Assembly (NCBI GenBank): GCA_027627225.1
Contig: CM051024.1
Span: 76,319,265 to 76,383,264 of the forward strand
Source of the DNA: Congeria kusceri
Lineage: Eukaryota > Mollusca > Bivalvia > Myida > Dreissenidae
Direction of reading: 5' to 3'
Length of the DNA: 64,000 nucleotides
The notes beneath the pieces are model-generated. The model saw only the letters and a list, made by a program, of their open reading frames with translations. It was not told the DNA's origin and searched no databases. This document shows positions 48,001 to 56,970 of the stretch, piece after piece; positions within the stretch are counted from its first letter, which is position 1; every line of letters begins with the position of its first letter. The translations under genes and the position numbers were made by a program.

Positions 48001-51000
48001 GGGCAGTACAGGCTGCTGGACCAGCCCGACATCACAGCTGGGCAGTACAGGCTGCTGGACCAGCCCGACATGGAGCTGGAGTGCCTCAATCTGTTGGTCA
48101 CTGTATGTATATCAAACTGGTTTATTGGTGGATTATTATCCGATTTTGGAAAATAATTTAGAATATAATGTCAAAAATGAAGGCAGTCATGAGTAACATG
48201 GTAACACTGTTTTTGTTCATGTATCCAGCCTAAGAATAATTAATAAAATGCCAAATTTGGATTTCAAAGTCGAACTCTCCATATGCTTTTCACTGTATTG
48301 TCTCCACAAGTGGGCGTTAAACATGTGTGATACAGATTGACCTCTAATGGTAAATAACACATTTGATTGATTTTCAAAAGGTTAGAATCAGTTATAGTAG
48401 AATAAAGTTATACTCTTTATGTTCTTTTCTCTAAGAGTTATTTGGAAATCTGTATGCTTTATGTAGGTCTTCACTGGATGTTTTGTGTCAGTGCTACAAA
48501 ACTAACCTTCTGTTAAACACCATTACACTTTATTTCTTACTATGCCTATGTTTTAAAAGATAAACATGTATGCTTTATGTAGGTCTTCACTGGATGTTTT
48601 GTGTCAGTGCTACAAAACTAACCTGTTAAACACCATTACACTTTATTTCTTACTATGCCTATGTTTTAAAAGTCATTTATTCTGTGATACAAAATGTCCT
48701 TCAAAAAGAGCCAACTGTTTTGTTCTTGTATTTGTGAATGTAGGCTCTAGAGATGCGGGAGGAGGTTGTTGGTTGTAGCGTGGACAGACTAGACCTGATG
48801 GCACTGGTGGACATGGAGGACTCTGATATACAGTACAGCCAGGCCCTGTACTGCCTGGCGAGCAGAGCTGCACAGCTCAACAGGTAAGACATGGAGGACT
48901 GTGATATACAGTACAGCCAGGCCCTATACTGTATGGCCAGCAGAGCTGCATAGCTCAACAGGTAAGACATGGAGGACTCTGATATACAGTACAGCCAGGC
49001 CTTGTACTGCCTTGCCAGCAGAGCTGCACAGCTCAACAGGTAAGACATGGAGGACTCTGCTATACAGTACAGCCATGCCTTGTACTGTCTGGCCAGCAGA
49101 GCTGCACAGCTCAACAGGTAAGACATGGAGGACTCTGATATACAGTACAGCCAGGCCCTGTACTGTATGGCCAGTAGAGCTGCACAGCTCAACAGGTAAG
49201 ACATGGAGAACTCAGCTGTACAGTACAGCAAGGCCCTGTACTGCCTGGCCAGCAGAGCTGCACAGCTCAACAGGTAAAACATGGAGGACTCAGCTGTACA
49301 GTACAGCAAGGCCCTGTACTGCCTGGCCAGTAGAACTGCACAGCTCAACAGGTAAGACATGGAGGACTCAGCTGTACAGTACAGCAAGGCCCTGTACTGC
49401 CTGGCCAGCAGAGCTGCAAAGCTCAACAGGTAAGACACGACATGGAGAACTCTGATATACAGTACAGCCAGGCCCTGTACTGCCTGGCGAGCAGAGCTGC
49501 ACAGCTCAACAGGTAAGACATGGAGAACTCTGATATACAGTACAGCCAGGCCCTATACTGCCTGGCGAGCAGAGCTGCACAACTCAACAGGTAAGCCATG
49601 GAGGACTCTGATATACAGTACAGCCAGGCCTTGTACTGCCTGGCCAGCAGAGCTGCACAGCTCAACAGGTAAGACATGGAGGACTCTAATATACAGTACA
49701 GCCAGGCCTTGTACTGCCTTGCCAGCAGAGCTGCACAGCTCAACAGGTAAGACATGGAGGACTCTGATATACAGTACAGCCAGGCCTTGTACTGTCTGGC
49801 CAGCAGACCTGCACAGCTCAACAGGTAAGACATGGAGGACTCTAATATACAGTACAGCCTTGTACTGCCTGGCCAGCAGAGCTGCACAGCTCAACAGGTA
49901 AGACATGGAGAACTCTGATATACAGTACAGCCAGGCCCTATACTGTCTGGCGAGCAGTGCTGCACAACTCAACAGGTAAGACATGGAGGACTCTGATATA
50001 CAGTACAGCCAGGCCTTGTACTGCCTGGCGAGCAGAGCTGCACAGCTCCACAGCTAAGACATGGAGGACTCTGATATACAGTACAGCCAGGCCCTATACT
50101 GCCTGGCCAGCAGAGCTGCACAGCTCAACAGGTAAGACATGGAGGACTCTGATATACAGTACAGCCAGGCCTTGTACTGCCTGGCGAGCAGAGCTGCACA
50201 GCTCAACAGGTAAGACATGGAGGACTCTGATATACAGTACAGCCAGGCCTTGACTGTCTGGCCAGCAGAGCTGCACAGCTCAACAGGTAAGACATGGAGG
50301 ACTCTGATATACAGTACAGCCAGGCCTTGCACTGCCTGGCGAGCAGAGCTGCACAGCTCAACAGGTAAGACATGGAGGACTCTGATATACAGTACAGCCA
50401 GGCCTTGTACTGTCTGGCCAGCAGAGCTGCACAGCTCAACAGGTAAGACATGGGGACTCTGATATACAGTACAGCCAGGCCTTGTACTGTCTGGCCAGCA
50501 GAGCTGCACAGCTCAACAGGTGAGACATAAAGGACTCTGATATACAGTACAGCCAGGCCTTGTACTGCCTGGCCAGCAGAGCTGCACAGCTCAACAGGTA
50601 AGACATGGACGACTCTAATATACAGTACAGCCAGGCCTTGTACTGCCTTGCCAGCAGAGCTGCACAGCTCAACAGGTAAGACATGGAGGACTCTGATATA
50701 CAGTACAGCCAGGCCTTGTACTGTCTGGCCAGCAGACCTGCACAGCTAAACATGTAAGACATGGAGGACTCTAATATACAGTACAGCCAGGCCTTGTACT
50801 GCCTTGCCAGCAGAGCTGCACAGCTCAACAGGTAAGACATGCTCTGATATACAGTACAGCCAGGCCCTATACTGTCTGGCGAGCAGTGCTGCACAACTCA
50901 ACAGGTAAGACATGGAGGACTCTGATATACAGTACAGCCAGGCCTTGTACTGCCTGGCGAGCAGAGCTGCACAGCTCAACAGCTAAGACATGGAGGACTC

Positions 51001-54000
51001 TGATATACAGTACAGCCAGGCCCTATACTGCCTGGCCAGCAGAGCTGCACAGCTCAACAGGTAAGACATGGAGGACTCTGATATACAGTACAGCCAGGCC
51101 TTGTACTGCCTGGCGAGCAGAGCTGCACAGCTCAACAGGTAAGACATGGAGGACTCTGATATACAGTACAGCCAGGCCTTGTACTGTCTGGCCAGCAGAG
51201 CTGCACAGCTCAACAGGTAAGACATGGAGGACTCTGATATACAGTACAGCCAGGCCTTGCACTGCCTGGCGAGCAGAGCTGCACAGCTCAACAGGTAAGA
51301 CATGGAGGACTCTGATATACAGTACAGCCAGGCCTTGTACTGTCTGGCCAGCAGAGCTGCACAGCTCAACAGGTAAGACATGGAGGACTCTGATATACAG
51401 TACAGCCAGGCCTTGTACTGTCTGGCCAGCAGAGCTGCACAGCTCAACAGGTAAGACATAGAGGACTCTGATATACAGTACAGCCAGGCCCTATACTGTC
51501 TGGCCAGCAGAGCTGCACAGCTCAACAGGTAAGACATGGAGGACTCTGATATACAGTACAGCCAGGCCCTATACTGTCTGGCGAGCAGTGCTGCACAACT
51601 CAACAGGTAAGACATGGAGGACTCTGATATACAGTACAGCCAGGCCTTGTACTGCCTGGCGAGCAGAGCTGCACAGCTCAACAGCTAATACATGGAGGAC
51701 TCTGATATACAGTACAGCCAGGCCCTATACTGCCTGGCCAGCAGAGCTGCACAGCTCAACAGGTAAGACATGTAGGACTCTGATATACAGTACAGCCAGG
51801 CCTTGTACTGCCTGGCGAGCAGAGCTGCACAGCTCAACAGGTAAGACATGGAGGACTCTGATATACAGTACAGCCAGGCCTTGTACTGTCTGGCCAGCAG
51901 AGCTGCACAGCTCAACAGGTAAGACATGGAGGACTCTGATATACAGTACAGCCAGGCCTTGCACTGCCTGGCGAGCAGAGCTGCACAGCTCAACAGGTAA
52001 GACATGGAGGACTCTGATATACAGTACAGCCAGGCCTTGTACTGTCTGGCCAGCAGAGCTGCACAGCTCAACAGGTAAGACATGGAGGACTCTGATATAC
52101 AGTACAGCCATGCCTTGTACTGTCTGGCCAGCAGAGCTGCACAGCTCAACAGGTAAGACATAGAGGACTCTGATATACAGTACAGCCAGGCCCTATACTG
52201 TCTGGCCAGCAGAGCTGCACAGCTCAACAGGTAAGACATGGAGGACTCTGATATACAGTACAGCCAGGCCTTGTACTGTCTGGCGAGCAGAGCTGCACAG
52301 CTCAACAGGTAAGACATAGAGGACTCTGATATACAGTACAGCCAGGCCCTATACTGCCTGGCCAGCAGAGCTGCACAGCTCAACAGGTAAGACATGGAGG
52401 ACTCTGATATACAGTACAGCCAGGCCTTGTACTGTCTTGCCAGCAGAGCTGCACAGCTCAACAGGTAAGACATGGAGGACTCTGATATACAGTACAGCCA
52501 GGCCCTGTACTGCCTGGCCAGCAGAGCTGCACAGGTAAGACATGGAGGACTCTGATATACAGTACAGCCAGGCCTTGTACTGTCTGGCCAGCAGAGCTGC
52601 ACAGCTCAACAGGTAAGACATGGAGGACTCTGATATACAGTTGAGCCAGGCCCTATACTGTCTGGCTAGCAGAGCTGCACAGCTCAACAGGTAAAACATG
52701 GAGGACTCTGATATACAGTTGAGCCAGGCCCTATACTGTCTGGCTAGCAGAGCTGCACAGCTCAACAGGTAAGACATGGAGGACTCTGATATTACAGTAT
52801 GACCAGGCCCTATACTGTCTGGCCAGCAGAGCTGCACAGCTCATCAGGTAAGACATGGAGGACTCTGATATACAGTACGACCAGGCCCTATACTGTCTGG
52901 CCAGCAGAGCTGCACAGCTCAACAGGTAAAACATGGAGGACTCTGATATACAGTACGACCAGGCCCTATACTGTCTGACTAGCAGAGCTGCACAGCTCAT
53001 CAGGTAAGACATGGAGGTCTCTGATATACAGTACGACCAGGCCCTATACTGTCTGGCTAACAGAGCTGCACAGCTCAACAGGTAAGACATGGAGGACTCT
53101 GATATACAGTACGACCAGGCCCTATACTGTCTGGCTAGCAGAGCTGCACAGCTCATCAGGTAAGACATGGAGTTTGTTGTTGTGGATTATTAAAAAGGTT
53201 TGCAATTGACTTGTTTCTTGTCAGTCATAGTGTCATATAGATATGAAGAAAAGCATTGAGTAGGAATCCAAATTTATGGTACAGTGTTAAGTATTGTAGC
53301 GTTATGCCATTAGATAAGCATTGATTAAGATGCAAACTCAGTGTACAATTACTGTAACCTGGACCTGTATTCACAGTGCTCCGTAGGTTATTTTAAGTAA
53401 TGTTTTAAATTCATAAATCTCTGGCAGTTTCATGTAGGTCTTTTTATATTAAAATGTTATTTAACTACTACATATTGCTGTTTAGTATTTCACCCTTTTG
53501 TAAACATCATTCAATTGATTTCACATCAAAAATTATATTTCAACGATTCACTTAAGTGCAACGTAAGTTAAGGTTACCGATCGGAGCTTTGCGAACAGGT
53601 AATACAACGTAAGTTAAGGCTACCGATCGGAGCTTGCGAACAGGTAATACAACGTAAGTTAAGGCTACCGATCGGAGCTTGCGAACAGGTAATACAACGT
53701 AAGTTAAGGCTACCGATCGGAGCTTGCGAACAGGTAATACAACGTAAGTTAAGGCTACCGATCGGAGCTTGCGAACAGGTAATACAACGTAAGTTAAGGC
53801 TACCGATCGGAGCTTTGCGAACAGGTAATACAACGTAAGTTAAGGCTACCGATCGGAGCTTTGCGAACAGGTAAGACAAGGGCCAACGTAAGTTAAGGTT
53901 ACCGATCGGAGCTTTGCGAACAGGTAATACAACGTAAGTTAAGGCTACCGATCGGAGCTTTGCGAACAGGTAAGACAAGGGCCAACGTAAGTTAAGGCTA

Positions 54001-55953
54001 CCGATCGGAGCTTGCGAACAGGTAAGACAAGGGCCAACGTAAGTTAAGGTTACCGATCGGAGCTTTGCGAACAGGTAATACAAGGGCCAACGTAAGTTAA
54101 GGTTAACGATCGGAGCTTTGCGAACAGGTAAGACAAGGCCCAGTATTCACAAAGCTTATTAGGATAATCCTAACTTAAGTTGTTTGCTAAAGTGAAAATT
54201 TCAGATCATTTTCTATGTTTAATCCGATGCGTTTTTGTTTACAAAATTGTTAAATACTAAACATCAATGCAATAGTTTCCATGATAGGTTCATAACATTA
54301 AATGATTTATAATTCAATGTATATCTTCCTGAACCGTATTATACAACTGCATTTCTTTGTTCCAGACATGATGTGAGTGCAGAGAAGTACACAGACCTGC
54401 TGAAGTACCTGTCTTCTTGGAAAGCAACTGCTTTTAAGGTTACTGTCTTGAAAACCTCACCACTTTAGTGGTTGATATGATAATGGTTTTATTCAGTTGT
54501 AATGTTATTATTTTGTTTTTATAATTGTTTTTGTACATCTGAATAAATGTTTCAGTATTTTATATACATATAATATGATGATTTTCAACGCAAATTACCA
54601 TATTCAAATGCAATATAGTTATGTAACACCATCTTTGATAAGGTTGAACAAACAAGAGCAAGTGTTTGGAGATATTTATTGTCATCAGCTTTTTCTGCTG
54701 ATGCAGCACAAGCTTTATAAATGTTTATATTGAATTGATTATTTTATATACACAGCATGTGCTTGTATTTATCTGTTCCAGGATTGTGAAGGCATACCCC
54801 CACTGAAGGTGCTGCATTACGAGGCAGCAGAATCTCTGCTCAACAGCGGCAGGTACCAGGAGTGTGTGGACCTCTGTGATCACATGCTGGCCTGTTGTCA
54901 TGGAAACACAGATACTCTTCAGTGTTCTCTTGGGAACTCTTATTCAGTAAACTCTTATTCAGTTGAGAGTCAAAGTAATGGTTATGGAAAACATACTGAA
55001 TACGAGTCAAATGAAAACAATGATGTTGAAATGCTTACAGAAGATGTTGAAAAAGAAACGAGAGAAACTAGTCAAGTTATAGGGGACTCTTTGAAACTTT
55101 TGAACAAGACTGGCGTGTATAGGAAAAGAAAGATGCGTGATACTGATGGTGACACTACTAGTGAAAATCACTGTAGAACCGATCCAGTGGCATTGAAGCT
55201 GAAGGCTTTATGTTTAGTCAAACTAGGGAAGCCGGAATCTGCATTTACTTGTGTTCAAAGGTGAGTACTGTCTAGCCTATTATGCAATACTTTACACTTT
55301 GCGAACTTCTGTAAGTTTTATATGGTTAAATTGAATTTGATTGTGCCAAATTAGCAAATGGCCGTAAATTCATACATTTGGCTAAACAATATTTGTTTGG
55401 TTACAACTTTTCCCTCATAAAATCCTATAAAATACCCCAAATTTGTAGGATATTAAAGCAGTAAGGTACATTTTGGTAAAGAAATATTATAGCCAGTTGG
55501 AGCCCTGTTTATAATTAATCTGTAATACTTAATATGTATATCTCATATTGGGTTTGTTACTATGTAAAACTATTACATGCATACATATGAATTATGTCGA
55601 TATTGTGCCATTCCAGTGCTATAGATGCTGTTAGTCTGGGAAGAGCTCTACGAATGCAAGCAGTTGTCAGGCAGCTGCATGAACCTCGAGCCAAGCATCG
55701 TCGCATCACGGACTGTACACTAGCAAGTACTAATAGATTAGCTGATAACAACGACACACCATGCGACAGCCGAGCTGTGTCTGGACAGTCCATGAGGGAC
55801 ATTAGAATGGACGACAGGTCCGGACATGCAGCTGGAATTCAGCTAGAACTGGAGTTGTACCAGATAGCTTCTGACATACTGGAGTCTATGAACAAACACA
55901 CTGATGCTCGCCACTTTAAAAGACTTAGTGCTGAATTGAAATTAATTGCATAG
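38914..55953 (+). CDS. FANCG: FANCG, Fanconi anaemia core-complex TPR subunit (12 exons, ~728 aa)
   Basis: Twelve exons with consistent phases give 2,187 nt ending in TAG. FANCG is a TPR scaffold of the nuclear FA core complex, which monoubiquitinates FANCD2-FANCI at DNA interstrand crosslinks. The match rests on remembered human FANCG (622 aa): clam GCCFAKM...SIATYKEAL...PLYLTAGQY...MELECLNLLVTALE aligns with the human segment having GSCHRKM...ALKEG...PPLLEASRLY...AELESLELLVEAL. The TPR starting LHYEAAESLLNSGRYQECVD aligns with human FLEAAVALIQAGRAQDALT, and the N-terminal SLELFNAGKYAELL aligns with CLDLWREKNDRLV. About seven TPR-like helical pairs lie between residues ~265 and ~728. An acidic, polar insert (residues ~488-580) is unlike human. 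The extra length comes from that insert and a 39-bp triplication. The start at 38914 is the first in-frame Met after TAA at 38899; an upstream exon joined at 38922 is possible. An unrelated TPR protein is the main alternative. Confidence 0.78.
39262..39328 (+). CDS. FANCG: FANCG exon 2
   Basis: The acceptor is TTTGTTTTAG and the donor is GCAA followed by GTACGG, which is weak. It is 67 nt, phase 0 to phase 1, and encodes ERDASKRLDMATVWSRCLQT and two more residues. It is the least certain exon apart from the start. Confidence 0.6.
39410..40660. repeat. AAGGTCA-rich tandem repeats in FANCG intron 2
   Basis: It starts with a GC-rich palindrome (CGCCCGTTTGAAAAACGG) and GGGCGGGCGG-like sequence. 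Two units of ~185 bp (TTTGTCCAGCCTGGATGGAT) follow, then about six units of ~145 bp with CTTGAGAACGCATTGAGATA, ACCTCGCTTGGGATTGCATA and TCAAGGTCAAGGTCACT. These are non-coding dispersed-type repeats. Confidence 0.8.
40661..42777. other. FANCG intron 2, remainder, with minisatellites
   Basis: Mostly AT-rich. It holds a 52-bp duplication (CTTACAGTGTTGACCGTTCT) at 41981-42079 and three copies of a ~110-bp unit (CATGACTTTCACACACTGAC) at about 42105-42440. No exon was found. Confidence 0.7.
42778..42906 (+). CDS. FANCG: FANCG exon 3
   Basis: The acceptor is TGTCAACAG and the donor is AAGAT followed by GTGAGT. Phase 1 in and out. It encodes VPASLSVICAELAALYNLYY and onward, a helical segment matching the human LPLELTVTCNFIILRASLA region. 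Confidence 0.8.
43373..43477 (+). CDS. FANCG: FANCG exon 4
   Basis: The acceptor is AATGTTTACAG and the donor is GTGCT followed by GTATGT. Phase 1 in and out. It encodes HWCLQGKHSNLEPDLDLHER and a Cys/Leu-rich helix. Confidence 0.8.
43778..43938 (+). CDS. FANCG: FANCG exon 5
   Basis: The acceptor is TTTCTTTCCAG and the donor is CACAG followed by GTATGT. Phase 1 to phase 0. It encodes a helical stretch with LLLYCHCVWMWGVFDLA. Confidence 0.85.
44217..46493. mobile_element. hAT-like non-autonomous element in FANCG intron 5
   Basis: The ends are TAGGGATGGCAACGAAT and, on the other strand, TAGGGATGTCAACGAAT (16 of 17 match), with ATATTCCAAT nearby on both sides. The flanking octamers AATAATAG and ATAAATAG agree at 6 of 8 positions, compatible with an aged 8-bp hAT duplication. 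The interior has no transposase. It contains the palindrome TGCTCCCCGAAA...TTTCGGGGAGCA (about 44300-44325), a (GTCC)n stretch and a tandem array. Confidence 0.7.
44380..45600. repeat. Degenerate tandem array, ~160-180-bp units
   Basis: Seven to eight divergent units share CTTTCTTGTCCGGAGTATTT, CAGCAACT, GGGAAGCTTCATTACCAAGA, CAGGACGTTCCGCTTCA and TTATGGGACTTTGAA. They are non-coding. Confidence 0.85.
46631..46829 (+). CDS. FANCG: FANCG exon 6
   Basis: The acceptor is TTTCCTTTCAG and the donor is ATAACAG followed by GTAAAT. Phase 0 to phase 1. It encodes HTSKPVLCLPPFLDHRQVYA and a helix ending FFAKFITG, comparable to human DVLLTAFAYRQGLQELITG. Confidence 0.85.
47196..47332 (+). CDS. FANCG: FANCG exon 7
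   Basis: The acceptor is GTTCCGCCCCAG and the donor is AAGATG followed by GTGAGT. Phase 1 to phase 0. It encodes the TPR pair GYALWRQGKFPESISVLMEM and ARVHCLIGCCFAKM, the best-matching part to human FANCG together with exon 8. Confidence 0.9.
47878..48102 (+). CDS. FANCG: FANCG exon 8, with in-frame triplication
   Basis: The acceptor is TATTATTGCAG and the donor is GTCACT followed by GTATGT. 225 nt, phase 0. It encodes SIATYKEALCCDFSYLRPLY, then three copies of TAGQYRLLDQPD[I/M], then MELECLNLLVT. Confidence 0.9.
47956..48072 (+). repeat. 39-bp coding triplication in FANCG exon 8
   Basis: Copies at 47956-47994, 47995-48033 and 48034-48072 are identical except for the last base (ATC versus ATG). 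Each adds 13 residues, TAGQYRLLDQPDI. Human FANCG has a single equivalent (LEASRLYQQLGDT). Confidence 0.95.
48454..48672. repeat. ~115-bp direct duplication in FANCG intron 8
   Basis: TATGCTTTATGTAGGTCTTC through CTATGTTTTAAAAG occurs twice in tandem, at about 48454-48560 and 48569-48672, differing by a 3-base indel. Confidence 0.9.
48744..48883 (+). CDS. FANCG: FANCG exon 9
   Basis: The acceptor is GTGAATGTAG and the donor is CAACAG followed by GTAAGA. 140 nt, phase 0 to phase 2. It encodes ALEMREEVVGCSVDRLDLMA and then the first helix of a TPR (QYSQALYCLASRAAQLNR). The last 73 nt plus the donor are the founder of the downstream 78-bp array. Confidence 0.88.
48811..53170 (+). repeat. ~56-copy, 78-bp minisatellite of the exon 9 end plus 5' splice site
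   Basis: The unit is ACATGGAGGACTCTGATATA...GCACAGCTCAACAG followed by GTAAG. The first copy is the real exon end; all others lie in intron 9. The copy number is estimated from 4,360 bp divided by 78, with a few units carrying small indels (near 49430, 49850, 50247, 50450, 50838 and 52530). Nearly every copy keeps CAG-GTAAGA, a consensus donor. In the exon reading frame each copy meets TAA directly after the donor (AGG TAA), so only the first donor gives an open message. Confidence 0.95.
53171..53559. other. FANCG intron 9 spacer between two arrays
   Basis: AT-rich single-copy-looking sequence. No exon was found. Confidence 0.5.
53560..54138 (+). repeat. 12-copy minisatellite (45-53 bp) with donor-like motifs
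   Basis: The unit is AACGTAAGTTAAGG[C/T]TACCG, then ATCGGAGCTT(T)GCGAACAG, then GTAATAC or GTAAGACAAGGGCC. Twelve AACGTAAGTT starts are counted. Each unit has up to two 5' splice-like sites (AAC-GTAAGT and ACAG-GTAAGA/GTAATA). The unit is unrelated in sequence to the 78-bp unit and to the exons. Confidence 0.92.
54366..54438 (+). CDS. FANCG: FANCG exon 10
   Basis: The acceptor is TTTCTTTGTTCCAG and the donor is TTTAAG followed by GTTACT. It completes the Arg codon from exon 9 and encodes HDVSAEKYTDLLKYLSSWKA, the second helix of the TPR begun in exon 9. It corresponds to human DAAEHYLDLLALLL. Confidence 0.85.
54782..55260 (+). CDS. FANCG: FANCG exon 11
   Basis: The acceptor is TATCTGTTCCAG and the donor is CAAAG followed by GTGAGT. 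479 nt, phase 0 to phase 2. It encodes the TPR LHYEAAESLLNSGRYQECVD, a low-complexity Ser/Asn/Glu-rich insert, and then LKLKALCLVKLGKPESAFTC. Confidence 0.88.
55617..55953 (+). CDS. FANCG: FANCG terminal exon 12
   Basis: The acceptor is GTGCCATTCCAG. It starts by completing a Ser codon, encodes SAIDAVSLGRALR, a polar linker and a final helical pair (ELYQIASDILESMNKHTDAR), and ends in TAG. No AATAAA is evident within 300 bp; ATTAAA-like sequence occurs near 56100. Confidence 0.82.
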
Positions 55954-56739
55954 TGTCTGATCAATAATATTTTTGACATGTCAGTATAAAGGTGTTGCAC
56001 TATGGAAGGGTATATCTGCCATTGCTTATTGCAGTGTGTTATTCGTTACTAATTAACTGCAACTTCCATGCGTCCTAGTGCTTCTTTTTATCGGTTAATT
56101 AAATTAAATCACATATTCTTGCGTGTAAATGACAAATGCATCCTCTCTGTATCATCGTTAAGTGTTTTTGCGAACAAGTTCGTACATTTTACTACGTGAA
56201 ATTGATTAAACCTAGTCATGATAGTTTAGGCATTTAACGATTGAAAGTTTAGCACGGCGAAAGCAACAAGCACTTGGCAACAAGAAGTTACTCAAATGCG
56301 ACTTGACAATTTGCAATATGTCATTCATATGTAACCGGGAACCAGAAATTCCGGCAGTGTCCGTAAAATCGCTGGGAGATATCTAACTGCTTTTGACTAG
56401 TTAAGCTCCTGGCTATTTTGGTCGAAAGAAGGTTCCGTTGTTCGTCCCGCCTCTGCGAATCAGTAAACAGTAAATGAGTACAAGCATGGCGATGTGGAGC
56501 TAATACCTTTGTCTGTCAGTACTTTCGTCCGTACGTCCGGGTGCCTGTCTGTCACATAGCATGTCGTATCTATTTCCTTTAACCGTTTTTAAGGAATTAA
56601 TTGAAAAAAGAGTGTTTTGTGTTCAGTGTATCAGTCCTGACGGTTTGCGCATTAACTGTCTGCCCGACCGTCTGTCCGTACGGATGACTTTCAGACATAC
56701 AACGTATCCGTCCTACAACTTCTGAACAGCTTGAAGCAC
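55954..56739. other. FANCG 3' flank
   Basis: Presumed 3' UTR and intergenic sequence with scattered CCGTCTGTCCGTAC-type motifs near 56520-56700. No gene is seen. Confidence 0.45.
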
Positions 56740-56930
56740 TGTCCGGCTAGCTCAGTGGTTGGTAGACTCGCTTTTCATTAACGCGGCCCGGGTTCATTCC
56801 CTACTCGGCGCATGTGAGTATGGTTGGTGGATAATAATGCCGGATAGTTGGAGTTTCCTCTTGCACTGCACTGTGCACTGAGCGCACCCTCCCCCCAAAC
56901 AGCACAACACCACACCAGAATTAAAAAAAA
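56740..56930 (+). mobile_element. tRNA-derived SINE
   Basis: The head reads GTCCGGCTAGCTCAGTGGTT (A box TAGCTCAGTGG) and has a B box GGGTTCATTCCC near 56791-56802. A ~100-bp body and an A-rich end (TTAAAAAAAATACAA) near 56930 follow. Confidence 0.7.
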
Positions 56931-56970
56931 TACAACAGAAGAAGTTATGATTCAAAATTCGTCCCAACTT

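Noticed and set aside
48701..53168. Many long open frames on both strands (up to ~305 codons) across the 78-bp array
   Set aside because: The unit is 78 bp, a multiple of three, so any frame without a stop in one unit stays open for the whole array. They are arithmetic by-products; only the first copy in the FANCG frame is coding.
53552..54083. Repetitive minus-strand open frames (93 and 169 codons) over the 12-copy array
   Set aside because: They arise from 45-bp units, also a multiple of three, and have no protein resemblance.
53560..54138. CRISPR-like array
   Set aside because: Units are contiguous with no unique spacers and lie in a eukaryotic intron; it is a minisatellite.
55560..55802. 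80-codon minus-strand frame in FANCG exon 12
   Set aside because: Antisense shadow of a conserved, phase-consistent coding exon.
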